Shown: positions 17,169 through 24,932 of the stretch, one piece after another
Position numbering within the stretch: position 1 is the stretch's first letter
Layout: every line of letters starts with the position of its first letter
Position numbers and translations under genes: made by a program
The notes under the pieces: generated by a model
Told to the model about the DNA's origin: nothing
What the model saw: only the letters and a program-made list of their open reading frames with translations
The model's database searches: none
Assembly: GCF_002258315.1 (NCBI RefSeq)
Contig: NZ_NOYD01000046.1
Location: 228,688 to 292,687, forward strand
DNA from: Rhodococcus sp. 06-462-5
Lineage (GTDB): Bacteria; Actinomycetota; Actinomycetes; Mycobacteriales; Mycobacteriaceae
Length of the DNA stretch: 64,000 bases
Direction: 5' to 3'

Positions 17169-19550
17169 ATGACTTCCCTACGACCCGATGCCGGTTCGGC
17201 CCGCCTGGACGAGCTGTTTCCGGGTGACAACGCGACCGACGCCAGGTTTCGGGAACTGGACTGGGCGGCGACCGAGTTGGGGCCGGTGGACCAGTGGCCG
17301 CAAGAGTTGATCACCGCGATTCGCACCGTCATGCCGTCGACGATTCCGATGCTGATCTGGTGGGGTCCTCACCTGGTGCAGATCTTCAACCACACGTACA
17401 CCGACTTCCTCGGGGACAAGTTCCCCGCGGCCGCAGCGCAGCCGGCCAAGGTCTGTTGGGCGGAGATCTGGGACGAGATCGGAGAGTTGGCCCGACAGGT
17501 CGTCGACGGCGGCACGGCAGTGCACGGTGCTCGCCAACGGTTCATGATGAACCGGTACGGATTCCTCGAAGAGACGTACTTCACTTTCTCCTACAGCCCG
17601 ATCCACGGTCCCGGGCGCGCGGTCCTCGGCGTGTTCGTCGCCACGTCGGAGGTCACCCAGCAGGTGCTCGGTGACCGTCGTATGCAGGCGTTGTTGAGCC
17701 TGGGGACGCTGACAGGCATCGACACCGACGGTGCCGAGGACATCTGCCGGGCAGCCGTGGGTGCGCTCGCGGCCGAAGCATCGGAGTTTCCGCTCGTCTC
17801 CGGTTACCTCCGCGAAGGCATGAATGCGGACGGCCGTGTCGAGTGTGTCGTGACCGGCGGCGACGTCGGCTACGAGCGCTCGACGTGGGAGTGCGCCGAT
17901 CTCGCCCGGGTCGCCGACGGCGCAGTGGCCGTGGCGACGGTCGGCGTGGACGGCAACGTTCCTCGGGCCGTCGTCGTGCCGTTGACGATGGCAGGCCGTG
18001 TGCAGCCGGTCGGTGCGCTGCTGATCGGGGTGAGCAGCCACCGAGTGATCGACGATGCCTTCACCTCGTTCTGTGGCGTCGTGGCCGAACGCGTATCGAC
18101 TGCGCTGACCGCCTCCCAGGCCTTCGAGATGGAGCGGCAACGCGTCGTGGCGCTGGCCGAGGCCGATGCGGCGAAGACGCGGCTGCTCGAAACCGTTGGG
18201 CACGAATTCCGAACACCGCTGACCCTTCTCGCCGGTCCGCTGGACTCGGTACGCGAGAGTGCTTCCTCGCAGTTGAGCGAACCCGATCGGCAATCCCTCG
18301 ACGTGGTCCACCGCGCATCGGTACGACTACGCCGACTCGTCGACGATCTGATGGATGCCGTCAGCGCCGACGCGGGCCGACTCGAGGCCCGTCTCGAACC
18401 CACCGATCTCACGGCGGTGACGCGTGACTGCGCGACGCTGTTCGCGACGGTGGCGTCGGACCGCGGTCTCGACCTGGAAGTCGATACGTCCGAGGACGTC
18501 GTCGTGCTCAGCGACGGCGAGATGTGGTCGAAGATCGTGTTCAACCTCGTCGCGAACGCCATCAAGTACACCCCCACGGGCCGGGTGTCGGTGCGTCTGA
18601 GGGCCGAGACCGACACCGTTCGGCTCGTGATCGCCGATACCGGGCTCGGAATCCCCGAAGACGATCTGTCGCGCATCTTCGATCGATTCCACCGGGTCGA
18701 GCACGCGGGAGCGCGCAGTATCGAAGGGTTCGGCATCGGGCTCGCGCTGGTATCGGACCTGCTCACAGCCCTGAACGGGCATGTGGATGTCGACAGCGAG
18801 GTGGGCATCGGGAGCACGTTCACCGTGGTCGTGCCCCGGGTGCCGGTCGAGGCCGCGGTGCCCGTCGACCGTCCGGCAACACCGACCGATTCGGTGTCGG
18901 CGATCTTCGTGGCCCACGAATCGACGCAGGCGACGCCCGATCGAGCGGACATTCTGCTCGTCGAGGACAACGTCGACATGCGCAACTACCTGCTGAGGCT
19001 GCTGACCGAGGAAGGGTGGTCGGTCGCCACCGCAGGCGACATCGACACCGCACTCGATCGGGCGCGATCGACGAGACCGGGGCTGGTGTTGTCCGATGTG
19101 ATGCTTCCCGGCCGCAGCGGCCTGGACCTGGTCGACGACATACGGCGTGACGACATGCTGAAGCGAGTGCCGGTCATCCTGCTGACCGCGCGAGCGGGAA
19201 CGGACTTCGTGCTCGACGGCCTCGGACGCGGGGCGGAGGACTACATCGTCAAACCGTTCCACGATCGGGAACTCGTGGCCCGAGTGCGCGTTCATCTCGA
19301 ATTGTCCCGGATGCGTGAACAACTGATCGACGAAAGCGACAACCAGGCGTCGACGCTTCGCGCGGCCCTCGACACCCGCGGAACGATCGGCCGCGCAGTC
19401 GGAATCCTGATGTCGGTCTACCGCATCGACGAAGATGCCGCGTTCACCCAGCTGACCGAACTGTCGCAGAACTCCAACCGCAAGACCCGCGACCTGGCAG
19501 CCATGATCGTCGACGACTTCACCGCCGGGCTCGGCCGAGAGCGTCAGTGA
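17169..19550 (+). CDS. Hybrid histidine kinase with PAS, GAF, receiver and C-terminal ANTAR domain
   Basis: The protein has about 793 residues. Layout: PAS-like sensor (about 15-165, LIWWGPHLVQIFNHTYTDFLG), GAF-like region (about 170-315), HisKA with the phospho-accepting His in TVGHEFRTPL (about 344), HATPase_c (about 440-560, NLVANAIKYTPTG; DTGLGIPEDD; GFGIGLALV), receiver (about 593-710, ILLVEDN, phospho-Asp in LVLSDVMLPG, VKPF), and ANTAR (about 730-790, ALDTRGTIGRAVGILMSVYRIDEDAAFTQL). ANTAR domains bind two-hairpin RNA to cause antitermination, so phosphorelay and RNA output sit in one chain. I chose the ATG at 17169 because AAGGA lies seven bases upstream; a GTG 18 bases earlier is the alternative. 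Soluble, no membrane helix. Its 3' end overlaps the next convergent gene by 7 bp. Confidence 0.9.
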   Translation: MTSLRPDAGSARLDELFPGDNATDARFRELDWAATELGPVDQWPQELITAIRTVMPSTIPMLIWWGPHLVQIFNHTYTDFLGDKFPAAAAQPAKVCWAEIWDEIGELARQVVDGGTAVHGARQRFMMNRYGFLEETYFTFSYSPIHGPGRAVLGVFVATSEVTQQVLGDRRMQALLSLGTLTGIDTDGAEDICRAAVGALAAEASEFPLVSGYLREGMNADGRVECVVTGGDVGYERSTWECADLARVADGAVAVATVGVDGNVPRAVVVPLTMAGRVQPVGALLIGVSSHRVIDDAFTSFCGVVAERVSTALTASQAFEMERQRVVALAEADAAKTRLLETVGHEFRTPLTLLAGPLDSVRESASSQLSEPDRQSLDVVHRASVRLRRLVDDLMDAVSADAGRLEARLEPTDLTAVTRDCATLFATVASDRGLDLEVDTSEDVVVLSDGEMWSKIVFNLVANAIKYTPTGRVSVRLRAETDTVRLVIADTGLGIPEDDLSRIFDRFHRVEHAGARSIEGFGIGLALVSDLLTALNGHVDVDSEVGIGSTFTVVVPRVPVEAAVPVDRPATPTDSVSAIFVAHESTQATPDRADILLVEDNVDMRNYLLRLLTEEGWSVATAGDIDTALDRARSTRPGLVLSDVMLPGRSGLDLVDDIRRDDMLKRVPVILLTARAGTDFVLDGLGRGAEDYIVKPFHDRELVARVRVHLELSRMREQLIDESDNQASTLRAALDTRGTIGRAVGILMSVYRIDEDAAFTQLTELSQNSNRKTRDLAAMIVDDFTAGLGRERQ

Positions 19551-19924
19551 TTGCGACGGTAGTTCTCGCGTTCCCGTTCCAGTTCGGCGGTCTTCTTCTC
19601 GCTCTTCAGATCGGCCGGAAGTCCGTGGATCTCGAGGCGTCGGGCACGGTTCTGCTCCATGTACGCCGCCGTGTAGAACAGCGCGAGCAGCAGACTGAGC
19701 AACACCATCGAGGCGCGTAGCCAGATCGCTCCGGGGAAGAGGACGAAGAATCCGATGAAGATCGGCAGGAACGGAATCATCGATCGCAGGATGTGACGGG
19801 GCGTCGCACCCGGCCCGACGAGATCGCGTCGGACCCAGCCCTGGAACTCGTCGGGGAGTTTGCGGCCGAGGACGGCGTAACCCAGCCATTGGCCGAGGGG
19901 CGGGCGAGTCGGGCGAGTGTTCAC
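19544..19924 (-). CDS. DUF5313-like small membrane protein
   Basis: The protein has 126 residues. Two adjacent hydrophobic helices (about 49-68 and 71-89: FLPIFIGFFVLFPGAIW and ASMVLLSLLLALFYTAAY) follow an N-terminus with LGQWLGYAVLGRKLPDEF, the pattern I associate with actinobacterial DUF5313 proteins; the C-terminus is charged and helical (SEKKTAELERERENYRRN). The GTG start at 19924 overlaps the stop of the MarR gene by 4 bp, so the two are translationally coupled. An open frame continues upstream inside the marR gene but is not coding. Function unknown; association with a peroxide-sensing regulator suggests envelope or oxidative stress. Confidence 0.8.
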   Translation of the reverse strand: MNTRPTRPPLGQWLGYAVLGRKLPDEFQGWVRRDLVGPGATPRHILRSMIPFLPIFIGFFVLFPGAIWLRASMVLLSLLLALFYTAAYMEQNRARRLEIHGLPADLKSEKKTAELERERENYRRNH

Positions 19925-20373
19925 GACAGTGCTCCTGCTGCGATGGCCGCGTCGTTGACGCGGGAGAGGACGCGTCGCAGTTCGTCGAGCTCGGCGAGTG
20001 ACGCGCCGAGCTTCGCCACGACGGCGGGTGGAATTTTCTCGGCCTTCTTGCGGAGCGCGGCCCCGGCCGGGGTGAGCGCGACGAGCAGAACGCGCTCGTC
20101 CTCGGCGCTTCGATTGCGGGTGAGCAACCCCATCGACTCCAGACGCTTGAGCAGCGGCGAGAGGGTGGGGGAGTCGAGCTGCAGTGCCGATCCGATGGCT
20201 TTGACCGACATCGGCGACTCGCCCCACAGCGCCAGCATCACCAGATACTGCGGATGCGTCAGTCCCATCGGCTCGAGCAGTGGCCGATACACCGACAGCA
20301 CGGCACGGTTGGCGACGGCGAGTGCAAAGCAGACCTGTCGATCGAGTGCGAGTGGATCTTCGGCGGTGGCCAC
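19921..20373 (-). CDS. MarR/OhrR-family regulator
   Basis: A 150-residue winged-helix regulator. The N-terminal LDRQVCFALAVANRAVLSVYRPLLEPMGLTHPQYLVMLALW matches OhrR proteins, in which the cysteine of the VCFAL segment is oxidised by organic hydroperoxides and releases DNA. A recognition helix (LDSPTLSPLLKRLE) and wing (RNRSAEDERVLLVALT) follow. The GTG at 20373 is preferred over a longer upstream start that would include the palindromic operator at 20397-20408. It is co-transcribed with the DUF5313-like gene. No ohr peroxidase gene is adjacent, so its targets may lie elsewhere. Confidence 0.87.
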   Translation of the reverse strand: MATAEDPLALDRQVCFALAVANRAVLSVYRPLLEPMGLTHPQYLVMLALWGESPMSVKAIGSALQLDSPTLSPLLKRLESMGLLTRNRSAEDERVLLVALTPAGAALRKKAEKIPPAVVAKLGASLAELDELRRVLSRVNDAAIAAGALS

Positions 20374-20396
20374 GGGGGCCAGGCTACCAGAATTGG

Positions 20397-20408
20397 TTAG
20401 TGCACTAA
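20397..20408. promoter_or_regulatory. Palindrome upstream of OhrR/MarR gene
   Basis: TTAGTGCACTAA is a perfect 12-bp palindrome, followed by a further ATTAGTG half-site, 23 bp upstream of the marR start. It is a plausible autoregulatory operator; inference from symmetry and position. Confidence 0.55.
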
Positions 20409-20633
20409 TCATTAGTGGACGATGCGATGTCGAAAGTCGGTACCCGGTGCCCGAAAGATGTTGCAAAGAAGGGCAAATGCTCGTGCGGTGAGGTGTTGTC
20501 AGAGTCCCGGTCGGTCCGAATCGGATGGATTGGCGTTCGGCATTCCATCCGGTCGGTTGCTGTGCAATGCTCCATGCAATTCGCCATTTCGTTGTGACAA
20601 ATCCCGCCCTGTGACAATCCCGAGAGGATCGCC

Positions 20634-21611
20634 ATGCGTCGTCGACGCATCTTCACCCCGTTCGTCGTCGCCGCAGCGCTGTCCGTGTCCTCGGTCGGCA
20701 TCGCGACGGCCGATCCCGTCGAGCCGGTCGCTCGGATCGTCGACACGTCCATCGCGTCGGACACCCTGCGCACGCTCAGCGTGGAATCGCCCGCGATGGG
20801 GGCCGTCGTCGAGGTACAGGTGCTCACCCCCGCCGCACAGAGCGGCTCGCGGCCGACGCTGTACATGCTCAGCGGCATCGGCGAGGAGGATCCCGACAAC
20901 AGCATGTGGCTCCGCAAGGGTGGCGCGGCCGAATTCTTCGCCGACAAGAACGTCAACGTCGTCCTACCGCTGGCCGGCCCCGGCAGCTTCTACACCGACT
21001 GGCAACGGGACGATCCGAAACTCGGCCGATACCAATGGGAGACGTTTCTGACCGAGGAACTCCCCCCGTTGATCGACGCAACCGTGGACGGCAACGGACG
21101 CAACGCGATCGCTGGGCTGTCCATGGGTGCGCAGTCGGCCATGATGCTGGCCGCACGTCACCCCGACCTCTACTCCGGGGTGGCGTCGTACAGCGGTTGT
21201 TTCGCCTCCTCGGAGCCGATGGGGCAGGCTAGTATTCGCGCGATCGTCGGCGCGTTCGGCGGAAACGCCGACAACATGTGGGGTGGCCCGCTCGATCCCG
21301 CCTGGGCGGAACACGATTCGGTGGTCAACGCCGAAAGTCTGCGCGGCACCGACGTGTACGTGTCGGTGGGAACGGGAGCGCCGGGACCGCACGAAAGCTT
21401 CGACAGCGCAGCAGCACTGGATGTGGTGGTGGTCGGCGGCATCATCGAGGTGGGCGCGAACTACTGCACCCATCGACTTGCGGATCGACTCGGCCAGCTG
21501 AACATTCCTGCCACCTTCGATTTCACCGAGACCGGCACCCACTCGTGGCCGTACTGGGTGGATCAGCTGCCCAAGAGCTGGCCGACACTGGCCGGGTCGC
21601 TCGGGATCTGA
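20634..21611 (+). CDS. Secreted esterase / antigen 85-like mycolyltransferase
   Basis: The protein has 325 residues. N-terminal signal peptide: MRRRRIFTPFVVAAALSVSS with a probable cleavage after ATA near residue 26. The mature protein has the alpha/beta hydrolase fold of the Ag85/corynomycolyltransferase group: LYMLSGIGEEDP, LAGPGSFYTDW, nucleophile elbow AGLSMGAQSA, and a late GTHSWPYWVDQLP carrying the catalytic histidine. Such enzymes transfer mycolic acids to trehalose or arabinogalactan in the cell envelope, or act as plain esterases. ATG at 20634 follows GAGAGGATC. It ends 6 bp from the convergent AraC gene. Which acceptor it uses cannot be told. Confidence 0.85.
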   Translation: MRRRRIFTPFVVAAALSVSSVGIATADPVEPVARIVDTSIASDTLRTLSVESPAMGAVVEVQVLTPAAQSGSRPTLYMLSGIGEEDPDNSMWLRKGGAAEFFADKNVNVVLPLAGPGSFYTDWQRDDPKLGRYQWETFLTEELPPLIDATVDGNGRNAIAGLSMGAQSAMMLAARHPDLYSGVASYSGCFASSEPMGQASIRAIVGAFGGNADNMWGGPLDPAWAEHDSVVNAESLRGTDVYVSVGTGAPGPHESFDSAAALDVVVVGGIIEVGANYCTHRLADRLGQLNIPATFDFTETGTHSWPYWVDQLPKSWPTLAGSLGI

Positions 21612-21617
21612 GCCGGC

Positions 21618-22568
21618 TCAGCTGCGGTTGGTGTCGCGAAAATCCTTGGGGGTGCAGCCGAAGCGTGCACGGAACGCGCGGCTGAAGTGCGCGGGGTCGG
21701 TGAATCCCCACGACGCCGCCAACGCGCCGATGGTGGTGCGAGCATTCTGCGGCTCGCACAGTGCACGTTTGACGCCGTCGAGTCGCTGCATCCAGATCCA
21801 CTCACTGGCGGTACACGGCTCACCGGCGAAGGCTCGATGCACCGTGCTCAACGACAAGTGCAGCGAGGCAGCCACTTCCGTCACGGTCAGGTCCGGATCA
21901 CGCAGTCGCGCGGTCATCGCGCGCTTGATCTCGCCGAGTCTCTCGGACGCCGCATACGGTGCGGGCTTCTCGACTCCGGTGAGTCCGACCAGGCCCGCGA
22001 CCAGGATGTACTCGACGCTCTGCGACACGGCCTCGGCCGACGCGGTACTCATGTCGGCGTCGTCCATGATCGACGAGATCATGCTGACGAGCAGTTTTCC
22101 CGCGCCGTGCCGCCCGGACACAGCCCGCGCGGTCAGCGAATTCGTATCCCGGACGAGCGTCCGTAGCGTTGCTCCGGGGAGCATCAGAACGTACTGAGCG
22201 AACGGGTCGTCGAAGCGAAGACTGTAGGGCCGGGTGGTGTCGTAGAGCGCGAAGTCCCCCGGTTGCAGGACCGCAGTTCGGTCGTCCTGGACCACGAACC
22301 CGGTTCCCGACGTCTGAACACTGACCAGGAAGTAGTCGTCACTGGTTCGGGAGATACCTGCAGGCGTCCGCAGCACGCTCTGCGCCGTCGCCGTCACCCG
22401 CGACAATCCGAGAGTCGCAAGCCCGGTCGACTCGATACGCCCGGTGATCGCAGACGCGTCCTCCGGAATCGTGCACTCGAGATCGACGTACGTCCGGCTC
22501 ACCGCCGCCGTCCAGAAGTCGACGCTGTCGGCTTGGTCCACCGAATCGGTGCGCAGCGGATCGCCCAT
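21618..22568 (-). CDS. AraC-family regulator with AraC_binding_2-type sensor, OxdR-like
   Basis: The protein has 316 residues. The N-terminal half contains the cupin-like ligand domain shared by FeaR/OxdR-type activators (VLQPGDFALYDTTRPYSLRF); the C-terminal AraC DNA-binding domain has two helix-turn-helices (TVTEVAASLHLSLSTVHRAF and TIGALAASWGFTDPAHFSRAFRARFGCTPKDFR). The ATG at 22568 has AGGAGGT seven bases upstream. It is the third gene of nitrilase-aldoxime dehydratase-araC, 20 bp downstream of the dehydratase stop, so it is very likely the aldoxime- or nitrile-responsive activator of that operon, as OxdR is in pseudomonads and rhodococci. Confidence 0.88.
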   Translation of the reverse strand: MGDPLRTDSVDQADSVDFWTAAVSRTYVDLECTIPEDASAITGRIESTGLATLGLSRVTATAQSVLRTPAGISRTSDDYFLVSVQTSGTGFVVQDDRTAVLQPGDFALYDTTRPYSLRFDDPFAQYVLMLPGATLRTLVRDTNSLTARAVSGRHGAGKLLVSMISSIMDDADMSTASAEAVSQSVEYILVAGLVGLTGVEKPAPYAASERLGEIKRAMTARLRDPDLTVTEVAASLHLSLSTVHRAFAGEPCTASEWIWMQRLDGVKRALCEPQNARTTIGALAASWGFTDPAHFSRAFRARFGCTPKDFRDTNRS

Positions 22569-22588
22569 GTCAGGTACCTCCTGTCCGG

Positions 22589-23590
22589 TCACAGAGTAGA
22601 ACGCTCCGCAGCGGTGCGCAGAAGACCTGTGCGGCCGTGGCAACCGAAGTACTCGAAGTACTGCTCGTCCGCCGCCGCGACGGTCACCTCGTGATAGAGC
22701 CTCAGGGAGGCAGCGGGGCCCATCGTCGACAGATACTTCAGTGCGGCACCGAAGATGGCCACGTGCGTCGGATGCGACTCGGCCCATGTCTCCAGATCGC
22801 TCAGGCTGCGCCACCAACTCATGCCGAACGATTTGTCGGTATCGGTGCCGTTGTCGGTCACGACGGTCATGTACCGGTTGGCGAAGCAGCCGATGGCGAG
22901 TCCGTCGTCGCGGAGAAAGTCCATGCCGGCACGCAACACCGGTTCGACGTCTCGCAGGTACATCTCCCGTTCGGCCCCGGCGGTATCGGCCCAGTCCTGC
23001 CCGGATCGGATGAGGCAGAGGTTCTCCTGCGGCACGATCCTGACTCTGTCGCCCTCGCGGACGATCTCCGGATCCCCACTGGGAGCAAGCGAGTCGTTCT
23101 GCGACAACGGGATTCGATCTCGAACCCCGCCCCAGTAGGCATGCTCGACGATGGTCCCGCTGAGTGAATCGGTCAGAGTGGCAACACCTTCCATTCGTCC
23201 GGTGGAGGAGAACAGTGTCTCGTAGCGGTCGACGGTCGGTCTGATGATCTCGACGAAGCGACCTCGGACGCTCGTCCAGTGTCGGCCGACGGTGTCGAAC
23301 CAGCGGTCGAACGTTGCCACGTCGTCCCAGTAGCCGATGAACACCGTCGTGTCGGTGCCTTCCTCGTCGGTGTAGCGCGCCCGGTCCGTCCGGGGTGGAC
23401 CTTCGTCACCCCACGGGGAGGCGTCGGGCATGCCCTGTATTCCGAAGTAGCCCATGACGACTCGCTCGGTGGACACCGGAAAGCGGGCGACGTACGACGG
23501 GAAGGGCGGCTGGTAGCCCTCGGGTGTGCTGCGCGGACACGACCGTGGAACGACGAGATGATCGGGTATCGCGGATTCGAGCTCAGACAT
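22589..23590 (-). CDS. oxd: Heme-containing aldoxime dehydratase
   Basis: The protein has 333 residues. It matches the Oxd family throughout: RSTPEGYQPPFP, MGYFGIQG, YWGGVRDRIPLSQNDSL (containing the conserved active-site Arg), the proximal-heme-histidine segment SHPTHVAIFGAALKYL, and the distal catalytic histidine in RLYHEVTV. The enzyme dehydrates aldoximes (R-CH=N-OH) to nitriles on a ferrous heme. The usual length is about 350, so this one is slightly short at the ends. Its ATG at 23590 overlaps the nitrilase stop by 8 bp, which couples aldoxime-to-nitrile and nitrile-to-acid steps. With paa genes 12 kb away, phenylacetaldoxime is the most attractive substrate, but this is inference. Confidence 0.95.
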   Translation of the reverse strand: MSELESAIPDHLVVPRSCPRSTPEGYQPPFPSYVARFPVSTERVVMGYFGIQGMPDASPWGDEGPPRTDRARYTDEEGTDTTVFIGYWDDVATFDRWFDTVGRHWTSVRGRFVEIIRPTVDRYETLFSSTGRMEGVATLTDSLSGTIVEHAYWGGVRDRIPLSQNDSLAPSGDPEIVREGDRVRIVPQENLCLIRSGQDWADTAGAEREMYLRDVEPVLRAGMDFLRDDGLAIGCFANRYMTVVTDNGTDTDKSFGMSWWRSLSDLETWAESHPTHVAIFGAALKYLSTMGPAASLRLYHEVTVAAADEQYFEYFGCHGRTGLLRTAAERSTL

Positions 23591-24638
23591 GGGCGGCGTC
23601 CTCGTCGTGAGCGAGCTGCTCGGTGATCTCGAGACGTACCTCGGCGGCGTCCTCGGTGAAGTCGTAGCGCGCGTTCGCGACTGGCTGCGCACCCGACACG
23701 ACGCGGTCGCCGGGAGTCTTGTCGAGCCACAGTCTCGTCACGTCCGGACGCGAGTAGTGGCCGGCCGGGTCGGCTGCGGCCTTGGCGATCGAGATCAGGC
23801 TGGTGTCGATGTCGGCGAACACCAGGCCTTCGGCGTCGGGTGCGAGCGGTTCGTGCATCAATTGGCCGTCGGGAGCGTAGATGCGGGCATGACCGCCGCC
23901 CGCGGTGAGCATCGCGCGCTTGGCGTCGTCGGTGCACATGATGTCGATCATCTCGGGTGAGACCGTCGCGCACGGGCTGATGACGAAACAGCCGCCTTCG
24001 ACGGCGTAGATGCGGCTGGCGGCCGTGTTGACCTCGGGCCCGAGGGCGTAGGCCGCCCCGGTGTAGAGCGAGAAGCTGGGCCACGCTCCGATGTGAACCT
24101 GCTCGTTCTGGGCGTACATTGCGTACTTCGACAGCGGCTGCAGGTGCTCCCAGCAGCACAGTGCGCCGACGCGTCCGAGGTCCGTGTCGTACACCGACAG
24201 ATCGGATCCGTCGCCCTCGCCGTAGACGGTGCGCTCGACGTGAGTCGGCTTGAGTTTGCGACGCATCGCGACGGTCTTGCCTTCCGCGTCGATGATCCAC
24301 TGGGCGATGTAGAGGCTGGCCTTGTAACGCTCGCTCAGACCCATCACGACCATGATGTGGTTGTCCTTGGCGGCCTGCACAATTCGAGCTGCCTGCGGTG
24401 TCCCGTACTCGAGCGAGTTGTCGAAATAGCGCTGCGTGAACTGAAATCCCCATGCGGGTGCGTCGAGCCAGATGTACCAGGGGTAGCCGGGCAGGTAGGT
24501 CTCGGGAAACGCGACGAGCTCGGCTCCGGCGCGAGCTGCGTCCTCGATCAGGCCGATCGCCTTGTCGATCGAGGCGTCGAGATCGAGAAAGATCGGTGCG
24601 GCCTGGACTGCTGCGGCGCGGAACTGATGGTGGTTCAT
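23583..24638 (-). CDS. nit: Nitrilase (aromatic/arylaceto-type)
   Basis: The protein has 351 residues and belongs to nitrilase superfamily branch 1. Catalytic triad residues are visible: Glu in LVAFPETYLPGYP (about 46), Lys in RRKLKPTHVER (about 128) and Cys in GALCCWEHLQPL (about 162). The RRKLKPTHVER and WEHLQPL segments are nearly identical to characterised rhodococcal nitrilases. It hydrolyses a nitrile directly to carboxylic acid plus ammonia, bypassing an amide. First gene of the nit-oxd-araC operon, with its ATG at 24638. This pairing of Oxd with a nitrilase, rather than with nitrile hydratase and amidase, is the less common arrangement in rhodococci. Expected product: phenylacetate or a related acid. 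Confidence 0.95.
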   Translation of the reverse strand: MNHHQFRAAAVQAAPIFLDLDASIDKAIGLIEDAARAGAELVAFPETYLPGYPWYIWLDAPAWGFQFTQRYFDNSLEYGTPQAARIVQAAKDNHIMVVMGLSERYKASLYIAQWIIDAEGKTVAMRRKLKPTHVERTVYGEGDGSDLSVYDTDLGRVGALCCWEHLQPLSKYAMYAQNEQVHIGAWPSFSLYTGAAYALGPEVNTAASRIYAVEGGCFVISPCATVSPEMIDIMCTDDAKRAMLTAGGGHARIYAPDGQLMHEPLAPDAEGLVFADIDTSLISIAKAAADPAGHYSRPDVTRLWLDKTPGDRVVSGAQPVANARYDFTEDAAEVRLEITEQLAHDEDAAHV

Positions 24639-24766
24639 GGAAGGGCCTTTCGTTGGGGAGTGCCCCAGTTTTGCCTGCTGAAAGGCCGTTCGATGGCCTC
24701 GATGTGTCGGAAAAATTGACTCTCCGTCGCACGGCCGGATGCCGAAACACTGCGGTAACCGGGGCC

Positions 24767-24784
24767 TCGTGTGTGGACACACGA
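24767..24784. promoter_or_regulatory. Palindrome in nit/aldehyde dehydrogenase intergenic region
   Basis: TCGTGTGT and ACACACGA flank two bases: a perfect 8-bp-arm inverted repeat within the 294-bp region between the divergent nitrilase and aldehyde dehydrogenase genes. Possible regulator site; which protein binds it is unknown. Confidence 0.45.
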
Positions 24785-24810
24785 TCGTCACGCGGGGAGG
24801 TCGGCCGGCG

Positions 24811-24852
24811 GTGCGCATCTATCGCACAATGTGTGCGCGATCACACAAGACC
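24811..24852 (+). promoter_or_regulatory. Putative AraC-type activator site upstream of aldehyde dehydrogenase
   Basis: GTGCGCATCT, then seven bases, then AATGTGTGCGCG, then ACAAGACC. The two TGCGC half-sites start 22 bp apart, two helical turns, as expected for tandem AraC-family binding. The same two blocks with the same 7-bp gap recur at 31235-31263 upstream of the GMC gene, and a weaker version at 33925-33965. Confidence 0.6.
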
Positions 24853-24932
24853 TTCGTGCCGCTGCGGGCGCAATCTGGGAACTGCACACGCCACAGGTGC
24901 CGTGATCGGCACCCGAGAAGGAGCTTTCGAAT

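Noticed and set aside
20415..20597. A 60-codon frame with a CxC motif between the OhrR gene and the esterase
   Set aside because: No ribosome binding site, no similarity I recognise, and it crosses the probable promoter of the secreted esterase.
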